From Clostridiales bacterium (GTDB lineage Bacteria > Bacillota > Clostridia > Saccharofermentanales > Saccharofermentanaceae): DNA of 64,000 bases. The notes under the pieces are model-generated. The model saw only the letters and a program-made list of their open reading frames with translations, was not told the origin of the DNA and did not search any database. The stretch lies in contig JAFZKB010000029.1 of the NCBI GenBank assembly GCA_017551865.1, positions 82,303-146,302 on the forward strand, read 5' to 3'. The translations under genes were made by a program, and so were the position numbers. Positions within the stretch are counted from its first letter, which is position 1; each line of letters begins with the position of its first letter. This document shows positions 28,401 through 37,572 of the stretch, piece after piece.

Positions 28401-28773
28401 GGCCGAGTCTCTGGATGAGGAGACGCTCCGAAATGCCCATGACGATGCGGTCAAGGAGACCTTCGGACCGGGCGGTTATGAGATCCGTAAGGAGACAGAA
28501 GATATGCGAAGGATGGGCGAGTTTGCGATCTCCCGCATCCGGGATAACTGCGAAAGACTCTATGGCGGACACTTCGATGCGCGCCCCGGAAAGATTAAGA
28601 AAGATCCGCTCAAGAAATGTGTAGACTGTGAATTCAGTCCGATCTGCAGCGGTGATATGAAATCGCCGGATTATAACTATCTGCCGACGATCCCTACTGT
28701 TCTAAATGACGAGGGAAAAGCCATGAAGAAAGAAGATGCTTTCTTCGAGACATTACGAAAGAAGGAGGAGTGA
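25420..28773 (+). CDS. addB: AddB, helicase-nuclease subunit B
   Basis: A 1117-residue subunit of the AddAB complex, which processes double-strand breaks. The C-terminal nuclease domain carries LDYKTG (catalytic Asp and Lys) and the four cysteines of the 4Fe-4S staple: one in ESYVYCPYHYF and three in CVDCEFSPIC (C-x2-C-x5-C). The N-terminus starts with FHLLYGEHPISLLD where relatives have a GxxGSGK(S/T) loop, so the Walker A motif seems lost. AAGGAGGT precedes the ATG. It ends two bases before the addA start, and the two genes form an operon. Confidence 0.92.
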   Translation: MAFHLLYGEHPISLLDTCLSRICEEAVRWPTRRGYIIVPEKMKAEVERRYIEILQEKKGGKGASSAFMMIDVVSFSRFAYRVLSEVGGMGGKSLSPAARSILIHRILSEYKDELEVLGNFADRVGFVAQLDEVLGDFYRYGITGEMLEELDLSGESPLTASKIHDFGKLIHKLDELREQMGYAPERDSMKRLDEVLQLFMEEDPKTKEWPLSRLSFLRDASCWILGFGETRNFTPEEFNIVTKLASVASKVTMTCVGSSVTKEEMGEDICHFGEKTIRDILKVLPLDSSEKVGPVKGRNAALWTLSADYASRSCKVWEDLDVPCEIKVFRQISDELEYVAARIKEAVQFQGLRYRDITVVMCDMEQYSTNLHAAFSRYGLDVFVDSKQPLMGTIWTRYLTSILDIALYRWDIPSVISYLKSGFVTVETDLILKFENFCLAHGIKGKKKMLSCDKFVSTISEKNVVKEVLPVLSKLSEELSALEKAKTCKERAAALHDMVFGQKETVEYFIDEWQKAGNQQAALALALSYNYADEALLAMTQELGDFPISLGNFKEALLSALESKTLNAIPSYVDQVTITTPSNAYRRPCRMMFIVGASRKNFPYTSPSEGYLRNRERTLLSEKLSMEFPNHAKDQAYADFFTAYALLDAPSERLIFTIQNSVEPSSVILFLRDTYPRIGSEVLHHLSLSDPRVLIRSKMEDYLREVVSGRLKVSDKEYEEAVQIWKTYFDASDLSRENKAKTELTIGKDQMDRRYGDKLLMSVSSVESYVYCPYHYFCEKVLHIKEREIQQVQATEMGSLAHTVMERALTEFRDAYKKAETEEQKAMVLLSFRNKDKYEWSRDLLLAAQEEEHYAYCDDPALKMSADTKLLSGTSETLAMIFSKMDPEKNMPTVFEWHFGGDSIPGYDMPLKDGRVVTFNGTIDRVDVNEKEKKFNILDYKTGNKSIDYDALYAGSSVQLPSYMHVYDSQHPEVEPDGVSYIHVASLKKRSKGLAESLDEETLRNAHDDAVKETFGPGGYEIRKETEDMRRMGEFAISRIRDNCERLYGGHFDARPGKIKKDPLKKCVDCEFSPICSGDMKSPDYNYLPTIPTVLNDEGKAMKKEDAFFETLRKKEE

Positions 28774-28775
28774 TC

Positions 28776-31700
28776 ATGGATCTTAGTCCGGAACAAAGAA
28801 GAATCGTTGATGCACCCTCCGGGAATATTCTGGTCAGTGCGGCCGCCGGCTCGGGCAAGACAACAGTCATGACGGAGAGGATCGTTAAGAGGATCCTCGA
28901 TCGGGAGCTCTCTGTCGAGCATGTTCTCGTCATGACATTTACGAATGCTGCTGCGGCCAATATGAGTGCCAAGCTCGACAAGCGTCTCCGCGAGAAGCTT
29001 TCGGAGACCAAAGATAAAGAAACGCGAAAATACTTAAGTGAGCAGATCGCGGCGCTGCCGTCTGCCTATATCTCGACGATCGACTCTTTCTGCAGCCGCG
29101 TGATCAGTAATTTTTCCGCGCAGGGCAAAGATGAAGACGGCGAGCTCCTGATCGAGCCGAAAAGCATGATCCTCGATGAAGTCCATGCCAATAAACTTCT
29201 GATGGAGTCTTTTGATGAAGTCTTCTCGGAAGCTTACGGCTATGCCCGGAAGATGGAAGTGGAGCCGGAACTGAAAAGTCAGGAGATGCCGCACCTCGAT
29301 AAGAAAAATGTGGTCGGCGTTCTTAACGACTCCGAAGTAACGGGGCAGGAGTGGAAGAACTCTTTCCTTTCCATGGTATCCTCCTTCGGTTCCGGACGGG
29401 ATGACACAGATCTGAAGACGGATATGGCAGAGAAACTGAGCTTTCTTCGAAGTCTTCCGGAGTATGAGTCCTGGGTGAAAGACGCGCTTTGGAATAAAAG
29501 GAGAGAGAGCAGGTCTTTTATCAATTCTCATCTGTTCCGGGATATCCGAAGAACCACGAATTTGGCGATCCGCCGAAGACTCGGAGATGTCTCCTATCTT
29601 CGAAAACTCATCTCGGACGTGCCTTTTGTAAAGAACGCAAAGACCAATACCGAAAGACAGAATCAGTTCCTTGAGTGGTGTATTTTTCTGGAAGAAAATT
29701 CTACGCGCATCCTGAACGATGAGAGTATGACCTGGAATGAGATCTGTGCGTTAAAGGATAAAGTGCCGGACGAAAAACTGCCATCGTACAGCGTTCGTTC
29801 TGATGATCCGGAACTGCTGGAATTTGACAGTTTGGCGCATTCCATCTATGAACTTGCCTATATCCTTACGGGGATCAAGAAGACGAAGACATTTGCCGAT
29901 TCCATGAAAGACGAGATCCGCTATTTCTTCGGAAAGACCGAAGAGGAGATCACAGAAGAACTTCAGTCGATGTACCCGCTCTATGAGCGCTATTTTGAGA
30001 TGGTCCTTTCTGCTGACAGGCTGTATCAGCAGAAAAAACGGCTCGAGCACGGTATGGATTTCCCGGATCAGGAGCAGGTGGCTTTAAAGCTTCTTTCCCA
30101 TCCGGAGGTGGCGGAGTATTACAGAGATCTTTTTGATGAGATCTATATCGATGAATATCAGGATAACAGTGGTGTCCAGGATGCGATCGTGCAGAGTTTT
30201 TCGAAGGAGAATGTATTCTTCGTCGGTGACGTAAAGCAGAGCATCTACCGTTTCCGTCACGCCAAGCCGAAGATGTTCCTCGACAGATATGATGATTACG
30301 AAGCTGAACAGGAAGGAACGCTCTTTACGCTGAATGCGAATTACCGAAGTGTGCCGGGGATCCTTCGTACAGTGAATACGATCTTCGAAAGCATTATGAG
30401 TCTGGAGTATGGTGATATCGAATATGACGATTCCCACGCTTTGCATCCGGGTCGCGCGGAAGAGTCCTATGAGACCTCTTCCGGGGCCGATGTCACTTTG
30501 ATCCTGGCGGAGGACGATAAAGGAAGTTCCGATGACGATTTTGGCCTTGATTCCGACACCGAGCAGATCCTTGATATGAAGGAAGCTGAGAAGGTGGAAA
30601 AGGAGACCCTGATCGTCGCTAAGAAGATCTCAGAGCTTAAAAAACTCAGCGGTTTTTCCTACGACCAGTGCGTGATCCTGACCACATCCAACCGCGGGGC
30701 GATGGCAGCGGCGGATATCCTTATGAAGTGTGGGATCCCGGCGCAGGGACCAAGCCTCGGGAACATCCTTACCCAGCCGGATCTTCGTGTGATGATCGAT
30801 CTGGCCAGACTTACAGAAAACATATATCAGGACATTCCGCTAGCCGGCGTGATGAAGTCGAAGATCCGCCAGGCGAACTTTACCGACCGGGATCTTCTGG
30901 AGATCTATCTTTTCTTTCCCAAAGAACATGACCTTCCCTTCTGTGAGAAGGTCATCCGGTTCGCAAAGGAAGATACCACGGAACTGGGAAAAAAGGTGTC
31001 GGATTTCCTTTCGTTTATCAACGATCTTAGGACACTTGCGATGCAGATGACGGTCACGAAGTGGCTCGAACATGTCTATGCCGTGACGGGATATCCGTCT
31101 TATATACAATCGCTGGAAGACGGCGATGCTCGCTACTATGCCCTGATGGTATTCGTCGGGTGGGCGACTCGTTTTGATATGGGCCGAAAGTCCGGACTTT
31201 CCGCTTTCGTCAGCTATATTGATGAACTCGATCAGGGGAAGGATAAGAGTACAGAGATCGACCTTTCCGAACCTCTCGAAAATGTCGTCCGCTGTATGAC
31301 GATCCATAAGAGCAAGGGCCTTGAGTTCCCGTATGTTTTCCTTTGCGGAATCCAGTCTGTCCAAAAGTCGAGGGATACGAACCTGATTCTAAGTGAAGAC
31401 GGAGATATCGCAGGAAGAAGATATCTGAAGGAGGTTGGCGCGATTTATGAACCGCACGATTTCTATCTCCAGTCTCTTTCTGAGCAACGGGCTTCAGATG
31501 CGGAGAAGATCCGTCTTCTCTATGTGGCCCTGACCCGTGCCGAGAAAAAAGTATTCGTGATCTCTCTTGTGAAGAGAAAAGCCGATGGGCTGATCACGTC
31601 CTGTGAGCCCGTGATTACGGCCGCAGAAGATGATATGGATAAGTTCGCCCCGGAACTGATGTGTAAACTTAAGAGCCATCTGAATAAGTGCATGGCAGGA

Positions 31701-32690
31701 CTTGTCCGTATCCCGGGCTATCCGCTCCGCCGCGCAGTCTCAGGTCCTGAACCGGTATACTGTGGAGATCTGGATTTCTGTCATGATGAAAAAGATCCGT
31801 CAGGCGGCGATCTGGCTCTGATCTCGGATGCCATCGGTGTACTTGGAGACTACAGAGTACCGCCTTTGCGCCCAATCGCCGAGGAGTATGACGCGGCCAG
31901 GAACAGACAGGTCAACGTGGAGTTTACCGACGAAGAGAAGAAGCGCCTGGAGCTTCTGAATATAGATGTCCATGACTGGGCAGTCCTGGAACTTGTACCT
32001 TCGAAGACGACGGTCAGTGAGATGAAGCGCCTTCTTTCCGAAGAGCCGCAGGATGAGATGGATGAACAGATGGATCTTCGTGCTGTGAACATGCTCGTCC
32101 GGGAATCCGACCAGAAGTGGAAAGACGCCGGATATACGGCTTCCCAGCTGGGTACGCTCCTACACAGTGCATGGCAGTATATCGACTTTACCGGCCTTCT
32201 CAAAAAAGACGCCTCACCGGACTGGAATGCGGTCCTTTCCGGTCTTTGCGATTACGGCATGATCGAAAAGGATCAGATCGGGATCTTAATGCCTTTTGCG
32301 AAGAATATGCAGATGTTCCTTCAAAGTGAGCTCTGCCGCAGGATGACGGATTCCGAGAAGCGTCCGGAGAGCGGACCTTACCGTGAGATCCCGTTTGCTC
32401 TTGCCTGGCCGAACGAAAAAGAAGAGTTCTCGCTGGTACAGGGTATGATCGACTGCTGGTTTTTAGATTCTGACGGACAGGCGGTGCTGATCGACTATAA
32501 GTCTGACCGCATTAACGGCACAGTGGAAGAAAAAAAGGCGGAGATTAAGAAGCGTTATCAGGTTCAGCTCGACATGTATGCGCAGGCCATTACGGCGGCC
32601 ACGGGGAAAACGGTGAAAGAGAAGATCATCTGGCTGATCAGGGACGGTCTTGCTTTTGATCTTTGCTCTTCTGATTCCGAAGTTCTTTGA
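28776..32690 (+). CDS. addA: AddA, helicase-nuclease subunit A
   Basis: A 1304-residue UvrD-like helicase with a C-terminal nuclease. It shows Walker A AAAGSGKT, motif II in IYIDEYQD, motif III GDVKQSIYRFR, motif V/VI CMTIHKSKGLEFP and LYVALTRAEKK, and the nuclease core LIDYKSD followed by QVQLDMYAQAI. It unwinds DNA and cuts the strand with AddB. The ATG at 28776 follows GGAGGAG; a GTG two codons earlier overlaps the addB stop. Its last 53 bases overlap the convergent tRNA deaminase gene. Confidence 0.95.
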   Translation: MDLSPEQRRIVDAPSGNILVSAAAGSGKTTVMTERIVKRILDRELSVEHVLVMTFTNAAAANMSAKLDKRLREKLSETKDKETRKYLSEQIAALPSAYISTIDSFCSRVISNFSAQGKDEDGELLIEPKSMILDEVHANKLLMESFDEVFSEAYGYARKMEVEPELKSQEMPHLDKKNVVGVLNDSEVTGQEWKNSFLSMVSSFGSGRDDTDLKTDMAEKLSFLRSLPEYESWVKDALWNKRRESRSFINSHLFRDIRRTTNLAIRRRLGDVSYLRKLISDVPFVKNAKTNTERQNQFLEWCIFLEENSTRILNDESMTWNEICALKDKVPDEKLPSYSVRSDDPELLEFDSLAHSIYELAYILTGIKKTKTFADSMKDEIRYFFGKTEEEITEELQSMYPLYERYFEMVLSADRLYQQKKRLEHGMDFPDQEQVALKLLSHPEVAEYYRDLFDEIYIDEYQDNSGVQDAIVQSFSKENVFFVGDVKQSIYRFRHAKPKMFLDRYDDYEAEQEGTLFTLNANYRSVPGILRTVNTIFESIMSLEYGDIEYDDSHALHPGRAEESYETSSGADVTLILAEDDKGSSDDDFGLDSDTEQILDMKEAEKVEKETLIVAKKISELKKLSGFSYDQCVILTTSNRGAMAAADILMKCGIPAQGPSLGNILTQPDLRVMIDLARLTENIYQDIPLAGVMKSKIRQANFTDRDLLEIYLFFPKEHDLPFCEKVIRFAKEDTTELGKKVSDFLSFINDLRTLAMQMTVTKWLEHVYAVTGYPSYIQSLEDGDARYYALMVFVGWATRFDMGRKSGLSAFVSYIDELDQGKDKSTEIDLSEPLENVVRCMTIHKSKGLEFPYVFLCGIQSVQKSRDTNLILSEDGDIAGRRYLKEVGAIYEPHDFYLQSLSEQRASDAEKIRLLYVALTRAEKKVFVISLVKRKADGLITSCEPVITAAEDDMDKFAPELMCKLKSHLNKCMAGLVRIPGYPLRRAVSGPEPVYCGDLDFCHDEKDPSGGDLALISDAIGVLGDYRVPPLRPIAEEYDAARNRQVNVEFTDEEKKRLELLNIDVHDWAVLELVPSKTTVSEMKRLLSEEPQDEMDEQMDLRAVNMLVRESDQKWKDAGYTASQLGTLLHSAWQYIDFTGLLKKDASPDWNAVLSGLCDYGMIEKDQIGILMPFAKNMQMFLQSELCRRMTDSEKRPESGPYREIPFALAWPNEKEEFSLVQGMIDCWFLDSDGQAVLIDYKSDRINGTVEEKKAEIKKRYQVQLDMYAQAITAATGKTVKEKIIWLIRDGLAFDLCSSDSEVL

Positions 32691-33165
32691 AAAAGTCCTT
32701 GAGAAGCTGACTGCACGGCTCTTTTAGGATCCCGCCGGTATATTCCACATGGTGGTTATGCGGCAGGTCGAAGAGGTGATTGGTAGAACATACTGCGCCG
32801 CCCTTGGGGTCAAAGGCGCCAAAATACACGTGACGGATATGCGACTGGATGATCGCCCCGGAGCACATATAGCAGGGCTCTAAGGTGACGTAGAGGTCGC
32901 AGTCGAATATATGCCAGGCGGAGAGCTTCCTACAGGCTTTGGAGATACAGATCATCTCGGCGTGAAGGGTCGCGTCTTGTCTGGTCTGGCGGAGATTATG
33001 CGCCCTTGCGATGATCCGGCCGTCTTTTACTATGACGCAGCCGATCGGGGATTCGCCGAGATCGTATGCTTTCTTCGCTTCTTTGAGCGCAGCGAGCATA
33101 AATTTCTCGTGTACCGGAAGGTCATTTTCGGGCTTTTTGGCGGTCAAGGGCTTTCTCCTTCTCAT
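32638..33165 (-). CDS. tadA: tRNA-specific adenosine deaminase
   Basis: A 175-residue zinc deaminase that converts adenosine 34 of tRNA-Arg to inosine. The catalytic HAE motif (LHAEMI) and the zinc-binding PCYMC motif are intact. The ATG at 33165 has only a weak ribosome binding site; a TTG at 33147, seven bases after AAGGAG, is an alternative that would remove six residues. The C-terminal 17 codons overlap the end of addA on the opposite strand, which makes both tails constrained. Confidence 0.93.
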   Translation of the reverse strand: MRRRKPLTAKKPENDLPVHEKFMLAALKEAKKAYDLGESPIGCVIVKDGRIIARAHNLRQTRQDATLHAEMICISKACRKLSAWHIFDCDLYVTLEPCYMCSGAIIQSHIRHVYFGAFDPKGGAVCSTNHLFDLPHNHHVEYTGGILKEPCSQLLKDFFKELRNQKSKDQKQDRP

Positions 33166-33216
33166 TCTTCCGAAGAAAAACGGAAGAAGATGTGATATAA
33201 TTGTGCACTATTTTGT

Positions 33217-33245
33217 TTGCACTTCCATCATAATGCGTATATAAT
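33217..33245 (+). promoter_or_regulatory. Promoter of the zinc-ribbon/rpoD region
   Basis: TTGCAC (33217-33222), 17 bases, TATAAT (33240-33245); transcription start expected near 33252. The resulting mRNA could extend through rpoD and the Rnf-like cluster, since no terminator is visible between them. Confidence 0.65.
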
Positions 33246-33309
33246 GTACTTTGCCTATATGTGGGATTATACCCTTTTACAGGTGAACATGCAAAGGAAA
33301 AAGGAATAA

Positions 33310-34092
33310 ATGGCTACTGAACAAGGTATTTGTAAGAATTGCGGTTCCCTTATCATGGTGAACAGCTCTGATGAATTGTGCGAATGTGTTTTTTGCGACT
33401 GCGTATTCCCAAGTGCGGAAGCAATCGAAATATTTAATCACCCGGATGGTGTAGAGTTCCCGAACCTTCCTCAGCCGAAGCGCGAGGGGAATACTGTACG
33501 CCATGTCGTAACTCCGGTCTTCGACGATGTTGTGGAAAAGGCCGTGAAGGTCGATAAGGCCCAGAACAAGGAGACGAAGAAGGTTGAAAAGCTCTTCGAG
33601 ATCTCTCCGGATGACATCAAGACACCGAAGAAGGTCAAGACGATCGTGTACATCTGCACTGCCGTCAGTATCCTTCTCGTGCTCGGTATCTCGATCCCGC
33701 TCAATGTGATCCGCAACCAGCACAGAAACCACATTGAAGATAACCTGCCCGCCTGTGTTGAGGCTGCAGGGCTTACCGTAAATATGACCGTGGAAGATGG
33801 TTCCTCCACCGGTTTTAAAGTATATGGCCAGGGGAACAACAAGGTTGAACTGGTCTCTTCGAAGGACGTGGAAAAAGAGCAGGTCCTGAAAGCATTTGAA
33901 TCTTACTGTGCCGTACGCGGCGAAGAATATGGATATGAGGCGGATGAAGGTTCGCGCTACTACAAGAATGTAGTTCTTACCGTTTATGCTCCGAATGGAA
34001 AATTTACGATCGAGGGTAAGAAGGACGGCGCCGGCATTGACCAGGTGGAGTTCGAAGTCCCTGAAGCAGAAGAGTCGGAAAGCGAAGAGTAA
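33310..34092 (+). CDS. Zinc-ribbon membrane protein of unknown function
   Basis: A 260-residue protein. The N-terminus carries paired cysteines (CKNCG, then CECVFCDC) that probably bind zinc. One membrane helix lies at about 115-137, and the C-terminal 120 residues form a soluble alpha/beta domain ending in an acidic tail. In many Firmicutes the gene before rpoD is dnaG; here it is this protein. It may be co-transcribed with rpoD, 82 bases downstream. No family is recognised. Confidence 0.7.
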   Translation: MATEQGICKNCGSLIMVNSSDELCECVFCDCVFPSAEAIEIFNHPDGVEFPNLPQPKREGNTVRHVVTPVFDDVVEKAVKVDKAQNKETKKVEKLFEISPDDIKTPKKVKTIVYICTAVSILLVLGISIPLNVIRNQHRNHIEDNLPACVEAAGLTVNMTVEDGSSTGFKVYGQGNNKVELVSSKDVEKEQVLKAFESYCAVRGEEYGYEADEGSRYYKNVVLTVYAPNGKFTIEGKKDGAGIDQVEFEVPEAEESESEE

Positions 34093-34174
34093 GAGTACTT
34101 TATTGGGCAGCGAGGACAGTTCGTTCGGCAAACATCCGAATGACATGTATTATGCAGGGAGGAAAGCATAACGA

Positions 34175-35242
34175 ATGGCAAATGATTTTTCAACGATTCT
34201 GCAGAAACTGGAAAACCTGGCAAATGCCAGCAACAACAGCATTTCATCACTTGATGTGATGAACATTATTGAAGAACAAGACGGCGATCCGGATATGGTC
34301 GATAAGCTCTTTGATGAGCTGGAAGCCAAGGGGATCGCGATCGTTGCGGAGACCAGCGTAGAAGATGACGCGATCCGCGACCTGAATCTGGATGCAAGTG
34401 TTACCGATGGTGCAGGCATGGATGATCCGGTCCGCATGTACTTAAAGGAGATCGGTAAGGTTCCGCTTCTTACAGCGGAGCAGGAGCAGGAACTCGCCCA
34501 GCGTATGCTCGAGGGCGACGAAGACGCCAAGGCACAGCTGATCGAAGCCAACCTCCGACTCGTCGTTTCCATCGCGAAGCGTTACCTCGGACGCGGAATG
34601 CAGTTCCTCGATCTGATCCAGGAAGGTAACCTCGGTCTTATCAAGGCCGTTGACAAGTTCGACCACTCCAAGGGATTTAAGTTTAGTACATACGCCACAT
34701 GGTGGATCCGTCAGGCCATTACCCGTGCAATCGCCGATCAGGCCAGAACGATCCGTATCCCGGTACATATGGTCGAGACCATCAACCGTCTCGTACGTGA
34801 ACAGCGTGCTCTCATTCAGGAACTCGGCCGTGAGCCTACCGTAGAAGAGATCGCTGAGCGCATGAGCCTTTCGGTAGAGAAGGTCCGTGAGATCCAGAAG
34901 ATCTCCCAGGAGCCGGTTTCTCTGGAAAAGCCGATCGGTGAAGAAGAAGACAGCCACCTGGGTGACTTTATTCCGGATGACGACGCGATGTCCCCGGCAG
35001 ACCAGGTCGCCTATACACTTTTGAAAGAACAGCTCCTTGACGCCATGAAGGGTCTTACTGCAAGAGAGGAGAAAGTCCTCCGTCTGCGCTTCGGCCTTGA
35101 TGACGGACGTCAGCGCACACTCGAGGAAGTCGGTAAAGAGTTCAACGTTACCCGTGAGCGTATCCGTCAGATCGAAGCCAAAGCACTTCGTAAGCTTCGT
35201 CATCCCAGCCGCAGCAAGAAGCTCAAGGACTATATCGATTAA
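34175..35242 (+). CDS. rpoD: Primary RNA polymerase sigma factor
   Basis: A 355-residue SigA/RpoD protein. Region 1.1 is short (about residues 1-75), region 1.2 reads [16 protein letters not shown], region 2 contains [14 protein letters not shown], region 3 carries [10 protein letters not shown] and region 4 ends with the helix-turn-helix [18 protein letters not shown]. It directs housekeeping transcription, consistent with the TTGACA/TATAAT promoters in this window. GGGAGG lies 12 bases before the ATG, a somewhat long spacing. The Rnf-like genes start 27 bases after it. Confidence 0.97.
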   Translation: MANDFSTILQKLENLANASNNSISSLDVMNIIEEQDGDPDMVDKLFDELEAKGIAIVAETSVEDDAIRDLNLDASVTDGAGMDDPVRMYLKEIGKVPLLTAEQEQELAQRMLEGDEDAKAQLIEANLRLVVSIAKRYLGRGMQFLDLIQEGNLGLIKAVDKFDHSKGFKFSTYATWWIRQAITRAIADQARTIRIPVHMVETINRLVREQRALIQELGREPTVEEIAERMSLSVEKVREIQKISQEPVSLEKPIGEEEDSHLGDFIPDDDAMSPADQVAYTLLKEQLLDAMKGLTAREEKVLRLRFGLDDGRQRTLEEVGKEFNVTRERIRQIEAKALRKLRHPSRSKKLKDYID

Positions 35243-35269
35243 TATGCTTCTTGTGCGAAAGGTGGGCAC

Positions 35270-36610
35270 ATGAAGAAACTGACTTTCAAAACAGGTTTCA
35301 TGCCAAATGACGGGCTGGACTTTGTGCATCAACGCAAGTTTATGCGCGAAGCCCTGCTCGAAGTGTGTTCCCCCCGAGAAGTTACGATTCCGATGAAACA
35401 GCACAGGGGCACGCCCTGCGAACCGGTAGTCTCCGTCGGCGACGAAGTCGCGATGGGAGATCTGATCGGCGCGCTAAGAGATATGAACGGTGTGCCGGTG
35501 CATGCCAGTATCTCGGGAACTGTCACGAAGATCGACAGCATCCGTCTCCCGAACAAAGTCAGCTGCAAAGCTGTAACGATCAAGAACGACCTTCGCCGAC
35601 GTGTATCTTCCAAGATCACACCGCGCAAGGATTATTCGTCGCTGCCGCTTTCCGAACTGAAGAAGCTTTTATGGGCTTCCGGTATCTGCGGCATGGGCGG
35701 CGAGGGGATCCCGACATATACCAAATGCCTTCGTGCCGAGAAACTCGGTGTCGATACGCTTTTAGTCAACTGCACGCAAAGTGAGCCCTTCCTTTCCTGC
35801 GACCTTCACCATATCCGTGTCAATCCCGGCAAAGTCCTTCAGGGTGCTATGGCATTAAGCGGCATCTGTCGTGTCAAACGCGTCATTTTCTGTATCGAGG
35901 ACACCTGGACCGATGAGATCGAGGCGTTAAAGCAGGCGATCGAGAATGCCAGGAGCCGCTACATGGACCGCCATATCGAGGTCAAGCTTTTTAAATCACG
36001 TTTCCCGCAGGGCTGTCAGCAGCTTCTGATCAAGGCCCTCTACGGTGTCGAGCTTCCTTTGGGAAAAGATCCGGAAGAGGAAGTGTCGGCGGTTGTTTTC
36101 AACTGTTCGACCTGTTTTGCCTTTTCCGAGATGATCGAAAAGAACCAGCCCCTGACATCCCGTATTGTCACGATCTCAGGAGATACCATCACGGGCCATA
36201 ACGTCGTTGTCCCGATCGGCACCAGTGTAGAGGAGATCCTGGAGAGAGTTCCGGGTGCCCATACCGCCCAGCGTATCGCCTGGGGCGGCGCCATGACAGG
36301 AGTCGCGATCTCGCGGCTTGATGTACCGATCATTAAGACGACGACGGCGATTACGATCATCCGGAAATTCGAGCCTCCGCGCACCAACTGCATCCATTGC
36401 GGCGAGTGTGTCGGTGCCTGCCCGGTAGGTCTTTCCCCGTATCTTCTGAACCGTCTGATCGAACTCGGGCAGACCGAGTCGCTGAAAGCAGAATCCGTAG
36501 AACAGTGTATCGCCTGCGGCGCCTGTTCCTACGTCTGCCCGGCGGGAATCGAGCTTTCCACCAATATCGCCAAGGCGGCATACCGGACAAGGAGGAGTCA
36601 ACTGTCATGA
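35270..36610 (+). CDS. RnfC-like subunit with two 4Fe-4S clusters
   Basis: A 446-residue soluble subunit of an Rnf-type electron transport complex. The two ferredoxin-type clusters are intact (CIHCGECVGACPVG and CIACGACSYVCPAG near residues 378-425). The glycine-rich nucleotide loop reads GICGMGGEGIPT, and the usual NGAECEP reads NCTQSEP, so one conserved acidic residue is Gln here. The N-terminal biotinyl/barrel-like segment and the beta-grasp part (GTSVEEILERVP) can be recognised. It starts an operon C-D-G-(E-A); the ATG of the D gene overlaps its stop codon. A role in NADH- or flavin-linked electron transfer is the family expectation, but the partner subunits look altered. Confidence 0.85.
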   Translation: MKKLTFKTGFMPNDGLDFVHQRKFMREALLEVCSPREVTIPMKQHRGTPCEPVVSVGDEVAMGDLIGALRDMNGVPVHASISGTVTKIDSIRLPNKVSCKAVTIKNDLRRRVSSKITPRKDYSSLPLSELKKLLWASGICGMGGEGIPTYTKCLRAEKLGVDTLLVNCTQSEPFLSCDLHHIRVNPGKVLQGAMALSGICRVKRVIFCIEDTWTDEIEALKQAIENARSRYMDRHIEVKLFKSRFPQGCQQLLIKALYGVELPLGKDPEEEVSAVVFNCSTCFAFSEMIEKNQPLTSRIVTISGDTITGHNVVVPIGTSVEEILERVPGAHTAQRIAWGGAMTGVAISRLDVPIIKTTTAITIIRKFEPPRTNCIHCGECVGACPVGLSPYLLNRLIELGQTESLKAESVEQCIACGACSYVCPAGIELSTNIAKAAYRTRRSQLS

Positions 36611-37572
36611 AGAGAAAACAGCTCGCTCCCCATATCCATGCGGATAAACCGGCAGCCGAGAGGTACTTCTACGTACTTCTGGCGCTTCTCCCGGCATGGC
36701 TCGGTGCAGTCTTCTACTACGGGATCCGTGTCGTGCTCTTATCTGCCGTTTCGATGACGTGCTTTTTCCTTAGCGACTATTTCTGCTCGCGGGCCATGTA
36801 CCCGGAAATGCCTTTCCATGTCGATTACAGTTCGCTCGTTTCCGGACTTCTTCTGGCGCTTATGGTGCCGTCTTCTTCTTCCTGCTGGGCAGTCCTTCTC
36901 GCCGCGCTTTTCGGGTCTCTTTTAGTTAAGCAGGCTTTTGGCGGTGCAGGAACGAATATCTTTAATCCGGCACTTGCCTCGAGAGCTTTCCTCGAATTTG
37001 CCTTCCCCGCCCAGATGGTGGCAAAAGAAATGCCGTTTAAGGGACTATGGAATCTTTCGACACTTCTTACCGGCACTCCGTCCGCTTCCTCGGTCGGCGC
37101 CGATACTACACTTCGATGGTCTTATACCCTTTCGGGAAGACTGGTCGGTATGTGCGGCGTGACATCCATCGTGCTGATCCTTTTAGGACTTCTCGTTCTT
37201 GCCGAAAGAAAACTGTTCCGCTTCGAAGCGCCGCTCGGGTATTTCCTGGCGCTCCTTTTCGGATACGTTCCTTTCTACTGGGAATATATGCGTTTCGACT
37301 ATTTCTTCTACTGGCTTGCTGTCGGCGGACTTCTTCTGATCGGCATCTTTGCTTTAAACGACTGCACAACGACCCCGATGGATCCGCGCGGCAGATTCCT
37401 GTTCGGCATTATTACCGGACTTCTGACACTGGTCCTTTACCGCTTCGGTAACAGTACCTATGCGATGGTATTTCCGGTGCTCATGATGAACATGACTACC
37501 CCGATCTTTGACCGGTATTTACGCCCACGCGCATTTTCGAAAGGAAGCTGGTTTCGGGAGGTGGAGAAATGA
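36607..37572 (+). CDS. RnfD-like membrane subunit lacking the flavin-attachment motif
   Basis: A 321-residue membrane protein. RnfD/NqrB landmarks are present: SLVSGLLLALMVPSS, GGAGTNIFNPA, and a late TTTPMDPRGR segment followed by FPVLMMN. Eight or more hydrophobic helices are visible. The S/T-G-A-T motif, whose Thr binds FMN covalently in this family, is not found; the corresponding stretch reads GTPSASSVGADTTLRW. The ATG overlaps the RnfC stop (ATGA). The family assignment is fairly secure, but activity as a flavoprotein is doubtful. Confidence 0.78.
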   Translation: MKRKQLAPHIHADKPAAERYFYVLLALLPAWLGAVFYYGIRVVLLSAVSMTCFFLSDYFCSRAMYPEMPFHVDYSSLVSGLLLALMVPSSSSCWAVLLAALFGSLLVKQAFGGAGTNIFNPALASRAFLEFAFPAQMVAKEMPFKGLWNLSTLLTGTPSASSVGADTTLRWSYTLSGRLVGMCGVTSIVLILLGLLVLAERKLFRFEAPLGYFLALLFGYVPFYWEYMRFDYFFYWLAVGGLLLIGIFALNDCTTTPMDPRGRFLFGIITGLLTLVLYRFGNSTYAMVFPVLMMNMTTPIFDRYLRPRAFSKGSWFREVEK

